From the NCBI GenBank assembly GCA_951804985.1, contig OX638131.1, positions 40,738,044 to 40,802,043 of the forward strand: a stretch of 64,000 bases of DNA, read 5' to 3'. The notes beneath the pieces were generated by a model that was not told the origin of the DNA, ran no database searches, and worked only from the letters and a program-made list of their open reading frames with translations. The position numbers were made by a program, and so were the translations under genes. Positions 10,785-20,528 of the stretch are shown one piece after another. Each line of letters starts with the position of its first letter. Positions within the stretch are counted from its first letter, which is position 1. Source of the DNA: Dryomyza anilis. Lineage: Eukaryota; Arthropoda; Insecta; Diptera; Dryomyzidae.

Positions 10785-12650
10785 ATACGGAACGCCCGAA
10801 ATTATTCTGCGATTTATTACGAAATAACTGTAAACTTTCGGAACGAAGTGTATATAAAGCTATGTTCAGAGATAATACAAAAAAATATATTGTGCGAAAA
10901 ATTTCAATAAGGAATTTTTTGTCCTGTCCTGAATTTTTCTGTGATTTATTATGAAAAAACTATAAATTTTAAGAACAATGTAACACTATATAAAAAAACA
11001 CATGATTTCGACTAATTTTTTAAATATTTCAAAAAAATCATTTGTGAGCTAAATTGGCTGACTTTTTGTAACATATGAACCTCGATATTTACTTCCGTTT
11101 TTGTCTCGTCCGGAACGCCCACCTTTTTATTTATATCTTTTGATCTACCGTATAGAATTATATAATTTTTTGTATATGTTTAGTCCTATTTAAATACTAT
11201 ATGCAGGAATAAAGTAAATTCATTAATTTTTCTTTCCGTCCAGAACCCCAGGAAAATTCTCAAAAAGTTAGATTTTATGCAATTTGTAAATATACCAATT
11301 TTCCAAAATAAATAATTTGAAAGAAATACATATACAAAATATTAATTTTTGTTTTTTTTAGACAACCTTAATAATTATTTCAAAATCTTAAAAATAAGAA
11401 TTGAAATTAAAATAAGGGACGAATTTGTTTTTTTTTTTATAAGGGTATCATTGTCCCGTACACTAACAAAAAAGTGACGTAATAAAATTAAATAAATATT
11501 ATTTAAATTTGATTTCAATACTTTTGTAATAAAAAACGCAATACACCACACAAAAAATATTACGCGCGTATTTAATTTCATAATAAATAAAAAAGTATTT
11601 AATTTTATTAAAAATTTCGAAAAAAGTAAAATAAAATATAATTTTATCTTTATATGAAGTAAATAGTTTTTAAAATAGCAATTTACATATTTATGATGTT
11701 GTGATTAAATACAAATGTTATAGTCCTAATAAAAAGTGATAAAAAGTATTTACTTCAAATTTTATTAGATACGTAATAAATTTGAATATAGAGTATTTAC
11801 ATCAAGTTTAAATAAAAAGTATTTAATTTAAATACAAAAGACTACGGGTGAAAAAGTATCGAAAAATATTTAAATGTATTCCTTTTTTATTTTATTACTT
11901 TTTTCCCTCAGTGTACGGAACCAAAAATATGCAGTTTCTAAAGCAGAATTACCTCGGAATTATCAAAAATGTAAACATCGATTTCCAAGTAATTCAAGAA
12001 CATTTTTAACAGCTAATTGAAATCTGTCACGTCCGGAACTTTGAGAGTGTAAAAAATATAAAACAAATTGTTTACACAAAAAGTAAAAAAAATTATAAAC
12101 TAAATTTTATATTTCGCATCAAACCGGTCACAATAGAGTGCTTTGTAACAATTGTCACAATTTCGTATTCTGTTAATTTTATTTTTATGTTTATTGAATC
12201 AATTGCCATTTGTAACAATTGTTATTGATAACAATTGTTATTGATAACAATTGTCATTGCTTGCTGGAATAGAGCTGATAAAGTATTTCGAAATAAATAA
12301 AAAAAATATTGTCCCGTCCGGAATTTTTCTGTGATTTATTATGTAAAAAGTATACATTACAGAAACAAAGAGTTAATTTACAAACAAAACACATTATCTC
12401 AGCTAAAATAATTAAAAAAAAAATAATTGTATGCCATTCGTTGGCTTTTTGGACTTTTCATATTTTGTCCCGTCCGGATTGACCACTATTTAATTTATTT
12501 CATTTCATCTTCCATATATAATTCTCTAATTTTTGCAGATGTTTAGTCCTACATAAATGCAAAAAATTAAGTAAATTCATTAATTTTCCTTCGAGATATT
12601 AAAGTTTTAAACTTACAAATGTCCCGTTCGGAACTCCGTTCGGAACTCCC
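10785..12650. repeat. Long degenerate repeats carrying GTCCCGTCCGGAA
   Basis: The word GTCCCGTCCGGAA or a close variant recurs near 10785, 10920, 11107, 11243, 12027, 12312, 12467 and 12622. Two stretches (about 10915-11270 and 12308-12640) also share 'tttttctgtgatttattatg', 'gtttagtccta' and 'agtaaattcattaattttc' in the same order, indicating units of roughly 330 bp. A (TTGTTATTGATAACAA) tandem lies at 12215-12255. There is no coding sequence; the family is not recognised. Confidence 0.6.
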
Positions 12651-12759
12651 TGAAAAAACACTTTAAGCTGTGTAAGTGATTGTATTTAAAAACTTTAAAT
12701 TTCAAAGTGTTAGCCTTAAATTTTGAATGAACTAAAAATTTTATAAATGTATTTACATA

Positions 12760-13099
12760 AAGGGTTTTTCAATAAGAACGCTACAAAGTTTTTTTTCAAG
12801 GGTTTTTCAACAGGGACGCTTCAAAAGTAGAGTGACAGGGACAGCAAACGACGCCATATTTCTTGCCGCTCTTTTGACATTTCTCTTCAGTAAGGTTTGC
12901 CATTTCATGATAGAAATATATACGAGCCAACAACGAGTCGAAATTATTAAAATTTACTACCGAAATTCGAATTCGTATATCTTTCCATCATGTAATGGCA
13001 AACCTTACTGAAGAGAAATGTCAAAAGAGCGACAAGAAATATCGCGTCGTTTCTGTCCCTGTCGCTCTACTTTTGTAGCGTCCCTGTTAAAAAACCCTT
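12760..13099. mobile_element. MITE derived from the mariner at 44004-45292
   Basis: The ends read AAGGGTTTTTCAATAAGAAC and, inverted, TTTTTAACAGGGACGCTACA; TA flanks both sides (12758-12759, 13100-13101). The interior contains the mariner's 5' non-coding region and about its first 20 transposase codons (acgagccaac, cgaaattattaaaatttact, accgaaattcg) in forward orientation, followed at once by the inverted start region (gtatatctttccatcat). Each half therefore comes from the same mariner end. Confidence 0.85.
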
Positions 13100-13101
13100 T
13101 A

Positions 13102-14028
13102 TTACATATTTTTCGGAAAATTTTGTTACACTAAGAAAAAGAGGCAACTTTAAATTTTAAAGTGTCACATTTAGTTGCATGAGGATTACAAAAATCATTC
13201 TCAATATACGTTAGAAAAATTACCATTGCTTGCCTTCCACCCAATACTTCACTTCATTGATTCTAGTTGTTGAATTTAACATATTCGAATCCTATTAATG
13301 CGTTCAATTCACCAAATCTTGGCTATTTTTTCTTAGTGTAATAAAATTATTCGAACAATATTTAATTTGTAAATACATTTTATTTGCAGAAAATGTCAAA
13401 TGAATTAAAAAAAATACATATAAAATTTAGAAAAAATCAATTTAATTTGAAACATTCCATAATATTTAATAATTCCATAAATTGAATTTAAAATCCAGAA
13501 ATAACAATTGCCACTAAAATATTTTTAACTTAAAATTTAAAGCAGACAAAGGCGGAGTTTTTTTTTCAGTGGTAGTTTAAACGTAGTTTAAACATTGTTT
13601 AATAATTGTTTGAAGTTTTTCAGTGATAGTTTAAAAGATAGATAAAAAGACATTTTGGGGTCACGGACAATTTCAAAGTGTACCATTAGCCTTCTAATGA
13701 TGTCCGCTATCCAAAGACAAAAAGTGGATTTTGACCCCCTAATTTAGAAATTAAAAATATATATTTAGTTTTTCCTTTTCTTTGAAATTACTATTGACAT
13801 TACTTAATGTAACAACTATAAGGAACTCCATCAATCAAATATACAAAATATTTAATGCTGCAATATTTTTTTATTTTCATACAATTAGGAGTATTTAAGC
13901 TTTAAATTAAGCCGACAATAATTACAATCGCCAGTTCGCATATTCCATATCCATTAGCTGTGTGGTCCATGATGAGCAACATACGAGTGTCCTTTCGAGT
14001 GCGCTAATCCGTTAGTCCTTCTTTCCAT
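13102..14028. other. Non-coding, 3' flank of the first secreted-peptide gene
   Basis: AT-rich with no gene seen. 'gtttaaac'-like words recur at 13570-13640. The proximal part (about 13880-14028) probably includes the 3' UTR of the minus-strand gene. Confidence 0.4.
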
Positions 14029-14284
14029 TTAGCCATAATACGCATATGGCGAAGCATAGTAGCCAGAGTAGGCGTATGGGCTGCCATAGTAGACCTGAGG
14101 AGCCGGGTTGGGTTGTGGATTTGGTCCGGGCAATGGTGAGGGTGCTGCAACTGGCGCTGGAACTGCCGAGGCAACAGCAAACAAGGCGGCAAAGAATATA
14201 ACCAACTGCAAGGTATGATTTTTTTTATTAATTAAAATAATTTAAAATGTGTGAAAAGTTTAAAAAACTTACAAACTTGAACAT
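14029..14284 (-). CDS. Short secreted Pro/Tyr-rich peptide, paralogue 1 (two exons)
   Basis: Exon 1 is ATG TTC AAG TTT (14284-14273), followed by donor GTAAGT. The acceptor ...CCTTGCAG leads into exon 2 at 14205, which ends at TAG/TAA-type stop 14031-14029. The mature frame is about 63 codons: MFKF|LVIFFAALFAVASA is a typical signal peptide, then a Pro-rich linker (PLPGPNPQPNPAPQ), then a tail with Y-rich repeats (YYGSPYAYSGYYASPYAYYG). Such composition is common in small insect cuticle-, eggshell- or gland-secreted proteins; function is unknown. A TATAAATA box sits at 14361-14354. The paralogue at 18655-18893 has the same exon plan and tail and is transcribed in the opposite direction. Confidence 0.85.
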
Positions 14285-14353
14285 ATTAAATTTTTTAGAT
14301 GTTGTTCTTTAAAGAGATGTTTTGTGAATGCGTTTTCTGCGCCAAATGCGCCA

Positions 14354-14361
14354 TATTTATA
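14354..14361 (-). promoter_or_regulatory. TATA box of secreted-peptide gene 1
   Basis: TATAAATA on the minus strand lies 70 bases upstream of the ATG, leaving room for a roughly 40-base 5' UTR. The paralogue has the same octamer at a similar distance. Confidence 0.75.
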
Positions 14362-14690
14362 CAAGGAATTTTTAGTATAAAATAAAAAAAATAATAATTA
14401 TATAATTGCAAACATCAAAAAATCGTTTTAGATGATGTTGTTTATAATTCCGGGATGTTGTTTATAATTCCTAATTAGATTTTTGAGATTTTAATTTATG
14501 CGATTAATGTTAGCAAGAACAACAAATATAAATACAATTTTGATAACTGAGATGTTTGTATTTAATGAAGTACAACTGATGCATGTTAATTAGGACAAAC
14601 ACAATTTTGTATTTGCTTCAAAAGAGATGTATGTTTAAAAAATATATATGTTATTTATATTAATATAATAATGAACTGCATATTGGAGAT
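14362..14690. other. Upstream region of secreted-peptide gene 1
   Basis: AT-rich; contains a short duplicate 'gttgtttataattcc' at about 14439-14472. No other feature is seen. Confidence 0.35.
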
Positions 14691-15560
14691 CGTTTGTCTT
14701 TATTTTAGATTTTGTGACGGTTTTGTTGTTTTTGTATTTATTTTTGTTATTTAATATTCTGCGTTTTCTCTTTTATTTTGAATAAAACCATTTTTTGCTG
14801 TTTTTCAGTCTGTGTTTAAGATTTTGTTTTTGTGTGTGTTTTTTTTTGTATTTTTGTTTTACAGTTTTATATTTTCAGTTCTTATGATTTTGGTTTTACT
14901 TTTAATTTTGTTTTATATATTTTATTAAATATTAAATTTGTAATTTTAGTTTATTCGTTTTTTATATTTTTATATACATTTGTTTGCTTTTGATTTGGTA
15001 ATTGTTTTTGTTTATTTTTTTAATTTATTTTGAGTGTTATTGTTTTCCTTATTAACTTGTTTTCCAGTTTTTGTGCAAATATTAGTTTTTTGTTGTTTTT
15101 TTTCGAGTTCTTCAGTCTTTGCTTGTTTTTATTCTTAATTATTTTGTATTTGATTTAATATGACTTTGATATTTATTTTGTATTTGATTTAATATGACTT
15201 TGATATCCATTGATTGTTGTATTTGTTTTTACTTTTTTTATGTTTTCTTCTGTTTCTTTTATTTACATTTCATGTTTTTGAATTTTAGTTTCATATTTGC
15301 ATTTGCACGTGTTTATGTTATCTTCTGTTTTGAATCCGTTTATTTAATTATATTATTTTATTTTGTATTTATTTTTGCCTTTGTTTTATTTTTTTTTTAT
15401 TTTCAGTGATTTTCTTTATTTAGGAATTTTTTTATTTTATGTATTTGTTTTATTGTTTGATGTTGCTTGTGTTTTTTGATTTTGATTGTTGGACTTTTTT
15501 ATATTTTCACTGATTTTTTTATTTATTATTTTTCACTTATTTTATTTAATATTTTAGTAC
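14691..15560. repeat. T/TG-rich low-complexity tract
   Basis: Runs of TTTTTGT, TATTTTG and similar words without fixed period. 'tttgatttaatatgactttgata' occurs twice in tandem (15149 and 15186). Similar tracts lie at 18060-18350, 58650-59440 and 60225-60610; the last two are inside Helitrons. Confidence 0.65.
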
Positions 15561-16300
15561 GCCCAATGCTATAGTACCGCCATTCAGACACGTCTGTTGT
15601 AGGGATTCCGAACACCTCCCCCCGAAATGTTCAAAATTCCAATATACATTTATTAAAATAGTGAAATATTTTTATAAATTTAAAAACACGTAACACAAAT
15701 ACAACAAATGTTAACAAAATAAAATATTTAAAACATTTTTCTCGATAAAATGAGTTTTGTATTGGCCATACAGTATGCCATTTATTCAAATAAAACCCTA
15801 TTTAGTAATAAAATCCTGAACACTAAAGCTATTCAATTTGTTTAAACATATGTATTTAGTAAAATTTTGTATTTTAGTATTCTATAATTTATTATACAAT
15901 TGGGTTTACAATTCTTATAAATAAAATTCGATTTAAAAGAATTATAATATAAAATAAATAAGATATACAAGAAGAAATCTGTACTAAATCAAAAACTATT
16001 CTTCTATATAATTTTTTGTATAATCCCAAATAAGGATTTCTATTTTTTATGTTCAAATCTCGATTTCATAGAGTGAGGCTTTTTATAAAATTTCCAGTAT
16101 TGGACTTTTTTGTAGTTAGATATTCGAATACGACTTAGAATGTTTGGGTTCCGCATATCCTGTCAAATTTTAGTACAGATCGGTCGATCCTATCCCAAGT
16201 TATAACCAAAAATGTTCTTAGCATAAATGAACAATTTTAAAAACATACAATCCATGTTTGGATTAGTATCCTTATCTAATTTTTAGTTGCAAGTTTCAAT
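15561..16300. other. Non-coding stretch
   Basis: No gene or clear repeat is seen. Confidence 0.4.
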
Positions 16301-16494
16301 GGAAGGGTCGATATTGGAGATGGGCGCGTACCGTGCTTTTTTCGTGTCACGCCTGAAAATCTGAATTCGTGCGTGCAAATCTCCGAGCGTGCTAGTTGTT
16401 GTCGTGCCCGTGCGTGTCCGCGCATCTAAAATTACGCTCGCACCCATTCAAGATGTTTTTTTTTTAGTTTTTAAATTTAAAAAAATCTTTTGCT

Positions 16495-17043
16495 TCCAGC
16501 ATCAGAAAATAAACCAGTTGGGAAGGTTAGATCACATGGGAAATTTTAAAGTAGGTGTAATTATGATAGTTAGGATTATCAAAATTATAGTCGGTCTAAG
16601 CCGACTATAAATACCCTACACATATGTGTGGTTACCATTCAAAGTGATATATAGGTCACCAGGGTATACGAATCCTGAAAATAACTACAAACATTCAATC
16701 GCTGAAGAATTTCCATTTATTTGATACCCATATTTACAAATGGGTAGGTGTACCGAATTTCGATTTTTTTTTTTGTGAACCACAAGTAATTTTGCCGGAA
16801 AACATTTTTATAATGTATTTGAGCATGATATCAATATATATTTGACCAAAAAAGTTTACCTAAGCACGTATACATAAAAATTGATCTTTATATGTACATT
16901 TTATATGAGGTATTTGAACATAAGTGGTCGGATCATAGATCACAATGGACCGATTTTCGCACATACAGCGTAGGTATATAAGTAATTTAAGTTACAAGTT
17001 TCATTTATCTAGCTCTTCAATTTTAAAAGTAGTAGGGATTTCA

Positions 17044-17089
<46 letters not shown>

Positions 17090-17240
17090 GGACAGACAGA
17101 CGGACATCGCTAAATCGACTCAGGAGGTCATGCTGATCAAGAATATATATACTTTTCCATACCGGAGATGCTTCCTTCTGGGTGTTACAAACGGCGTACC
17201 AAACTGAATATACCCTTTCACTCTTAGTGTAGGGTATAAA
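16495..17240 (+). mobile_element. Mini-me/DINE-like repeat with GACA microsatellite
   Basis: The 5' part (ccagttgggaaggttagatc ... gtcggtctaagccgactata ... cacatatgtgtg ... tcaccagggtata) is nearly identical to the inverted copy at 42383-42640 and similar to 55711-56105. The 3' part has a (GACA/GACG)n run at 17045-17105, then 'catcgctaaatcgactcag', 'gatcaagaatatatatactt' and 'ccctttcactcttagtgtag', followed by 'ggtataaa'. This layout resembles mini-me/DINE-1 elements described from Diptera. Confidence 0.65.
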
Positions 17241-17264
17241 AATGTATTTTAACCAGGGACAAAC

Positions 17265-17640
17265 ACACTTTGGAATATCGGTGTCGGTTCCACATATTTT
17301 TTAATAACGCTTCCGATTCCGGTTCTTCGCGGTCCCCAACAGGTTCCGATTCAGAGAATAAAAAAGTACTAAAATTAATTTTTGAATTATTTATGATAAG
17401 GGAACATAAAGAACCAGTACCGGAACTGATTTAAAAAATGTGTGAAACCGGAATCGGAACCCATATATATTTTTTGGTTGGAACCGGAATCGGAACCGCT
17501 ATTTTTTAAATATTGTAACGAGAACCGGGACCGATATTTCAAGGGTTTTATCCCATACAATTTTCGGTTGAAACCGAAATCGGAACCGCTATTTTAAAAT
17601 GTTGGACCCAGAACCGGACCTAAAGGGTTTTAGTCCCTGT
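17265..17640. repeat. GGAACCGGAATC cryptic repeat
   Basis: Repeated 'ggaaccggaatcggaaccg' words, interspersed with AT-rich spacers and mirrored by 'ggttccgattc' at the left. Same theme as 4985-5125. Confidence 0.6.
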
Positions 17641-17860
17641 TTATAATATTATTTTTCTCGTTTTTCCTAGTTTTTCAAGTGATTCCGTGCTTTTTTCGAG
17701 TTTTGTCGTGCTTCTTCGTAACTTTCAATTTCCCGTGTTTTATCGTGCTTCTCGTGCGTGCCTTTAAATTTAGTCGTCGGGCTCATGCTCGTGCGTATCA
17801 CCTATCGGCGTGCCCGTGCCATCAAAAACAGGCACGCGCCCATCTCTAGTCGATATCATT

Positions 17861-18580
17861 CATTAAAAAGAATAAATTTTTCTAGGAGAATGTATTTTTT
17901 AAGGAATTTTCTCTTATAAATTATTATATTAAAAAAAAAAAAAATAATTCCAAACAAAAATCTAGGTTGCGGGCAGTCCCCATTTATAGCCTATTTATAG
18001 CCATCTATAGGACTCTATAGAATGTGCTTTTTTATGGCTTTGATCTCGATTTTTTTAAAGATTGTTATATAATTTTCTTTTTTAATTTTATTGTTTTTTT
18101 TTTGTTTCTTTTTATTTGTTTTTGTTTGTTTTAATTTCTTATTATTTTTTGTTTTTTCAAGTTCTTCTGCCTATTTTCTTTATTTTTTGAATGTTTTTGT
18201 ATTTGATTTCACTTTAATTATCTGTTTTTGTATTTCCTTTCGAGTTTTTCAGTTTTGCTATTATTTTAAGTTTAGTTTTATCGTTTTTTATTTATATTGT
18301 GTTTTGTTCTTTTGTATTTTATTTTATTTTGTTTTTAAGTGTTAGTATTTTTGTATTATCATACATTTCACCATAGAATTCCCATACAATATTCGTATTA
18401 AATATCAGTCAAAAATATCTTAATTTATATAGATTGAATGATGAAAACATGTCTAACAATATCATAACCAACGCATTTTAAACTTATCTTTAAATTGTAG
18501 ATCAGAATAATAAATGCCAATATAAGTTATGAATTTAAATGCGGATATACATTAAAATGCAAATTGTTTAAATTTGTTCA
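17861..18580. repeat. Low-complexity and upstream region of secreted-peptide gene 2
   Basis: 18060-18350 is TTTTTGTTT-type low complexity. The rest is AT-rich flank. No gene is seen. Confidence 0.5.
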
Positions 18581-18581
18581 G

Positions 18582-18589
18582 TATAAATA
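18582..18589 (+). promoter_or_regulatory. TATA box of secreted-peptide gene 2
   Basis: TATAAATA lies 66 bases upstream of the exon-1 ATG, matching the position in paralogue 1. Confidence 0.75.
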
Positions 18590-18654
18590 CGGACATTGTA
18601 CAAAGTCAAAAACATTCAGAAAATATCACTCGATTCATAAACAACTACTCTGCA

Positions 18655-18893
18655 ATGTTTAAATTGGTTTGTTGCAAAATTAAATTATTCTCGCTTATTA
18701 CTATGAATTGATAAAATATATTTTACACTTTCAGTTGTTCCTGCTCTTCGCTGCCTTATTCGCTGTTGCGATGGCTAACCCATCTCCGTTGCCAGGCCCA
18801 AAAGCCGATCCCAACCCGGCTCCTCAGGTCTACTATGGCACCCCATACGCCTACTCCGGTTATTATGGTTCGCCATATGCGTATTATGGCTAA
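18655..18893 (+). CDS. Short secreted Pro/Tyr-rich peptide, paralogue 2 (two exons)
   Basis: Exon 1 is ATG TTT AAA TTG (18655-18666) with donor GTTTGT, weaker than the GTAAGT of paralogue 1. The acceptor TACACTTTCAG leads into exon 2 at 18735, which ends at TAA 18891-18893. The product is about 56 residues: MFKL|LFLLFAALFAVAMA signal peptide, a linker (PSPLPGPKADPNPAPQ) and the tail VYYGTPYAYSGYYGSPYAYY-G. Relative to paralogue 1 it lacks a short Pro/Ala/Val segment after the signal peptide, while the Tyr-rich tail is almost unchanged, pointing to selection on the tail. It is divergently oriented, 4.2 kb from paralogue 1. I do not recognise the family. Confidence 0.85.
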
Positions 18894-20528
18894 AACTAAG
18901 TGGACTTAAACAAGAATAGATTAGCGCACTCAAAAGATTCAAAATGCAGCTCAACTAATGGATTTTTAATATGCAAACGGACGATTGACATTAATGATGG
19001 TTTTAAAAAAAAATATATTTTTTACTTTTGTTTCATTTTATTTAATTTTTGCAAAAAAAAATATAATATAAAATATCATTGCAGCATAAGACTTTAGTTG
19101 TTCTATTATTGGTTACATCTGCCACAAATAATTCAAAAAAATTAAAAAAAGTTGTCTGGAAAAATTGAATTGTCCAAAAATGTACTACAGCATAAAGATA
19201 ATGTGGACATTATTTGTATTTATTAGATATTCGAATACTATAAATACTATAATTTGCATGCCAAAATATGATGACGTTATTTTCCAGAAAGAAGCAGGCA
19301 TCATCATCATCAATCAGGTAGCTTCAATGAATTCTAATTCATCGTTTTAAACAAACCAACAATTTGCGAATGCATTTTGAATAAATAATAGCAAAATGTT
19401 TATTTATACATCTGCGACATTTCGACAAACTCAAATTCAACTCAAGATTAGTAATGAGCATTTGGAGATAGCGGACTTTAGGTTCAGATCATTGTTCAAC
19501 GAGTTTTATTTCTACAAACTAAATCCAAAAGTCGTGTTCAACTTGTCAAAATTTTAACTTTAAATTTCAATAAAATGTTTAAAATTGTGAGAAGAATGTT
19601 GAAAATGTTATTCTAAATTAAACCAACTGCATATATCTTGTTGCTCCACTGACTGGCATCCTGCTTAATATTATTGTGGTCTAAACTTCAATTGCAAGTC
19701 GCAATTCTTTTGCTCTGCCTCAAAGTATAGCAGACGGCAACATTTGGTCAGCAACGTGAGCTGTTTGATAATTTCGAATATCGTACGTGGTTCAATGATA
19801 TTTAACTTTTATAGTGAATACCTCAATTAATTTTTTGTTTTCTTTTGTTTGTGAACAATTTAAAATATTTTCACGCAAATTTAACATTTTTCAGTTTTAA
19901 AGACAATCAATAATTTTATGAAATTTAAAATTTGAATTAAATTGAATTTTAAATATTGAAATTTAAAGTTTTTGAGATTTAAATTGTTTTTCAAAATATT
20001 TTCTACACGAATAGAAAAGATTTGTTTGAATATGCTTGAATGTAATAATAACGTAATTCGAAATCACCATATAAATATTGGAAGTAATTGGGAGTAATAT
20101 CTTATTACATTATAATTGAATTGTATTATTTTGTTCAGATTGAAATAGTATTATACGATATTTAAACATAAATTGGTTTATTCGCGGATTTACATGAATT
20201 TACTGTATTAATGTTTCTGTAGAAATATATATTTTTCATCAGGTATTAATATATGTATGTTTGATATTTCCGCTATTTAACACACCCAACGTCAATAAAA
20301 GGTTCTTTGAATTATATGTATTTGGTTATTCGTGATTGTTACTGGATGACAACGAATTTAAAAATAATAGCATTATTTTGATTATATGTATGTTTGGCAT
20401 TACGATATCACAATTAAATAACAACGCTGCCTACTTTTAGCACTCAGTAGCACTCACATTAATACTTTTCATATAGTTCAAAAGTTCTTTTTGGTGGAAG
20501 AATTTGTTTAAGTAGCGTCAACATAGCC
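18894..20528. other. Non-coding AT-rich stretch
   Basis: This covers the 3' flank of secreted-peptide gene 2 and unremarkable AT-rich DNA. No coding frame with believable composition is seen. Confidence 0.4.

Larger units (their letters stand above)
16310..17860. repeat. CGTGC-rich cryptic repeat split by other repeats
   Basis: Two CGTGC-rich patches (16315-16440 and 17660-17850) bracket other repeats. The left one opens with 'gagatgggcgcgt' and the right one closes with 'cacgcgcccatctc', so the outer edges are inverted. It may be one simple-repeat locus interrupted by insertions at 16495-17240. Confidence 0.5.
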
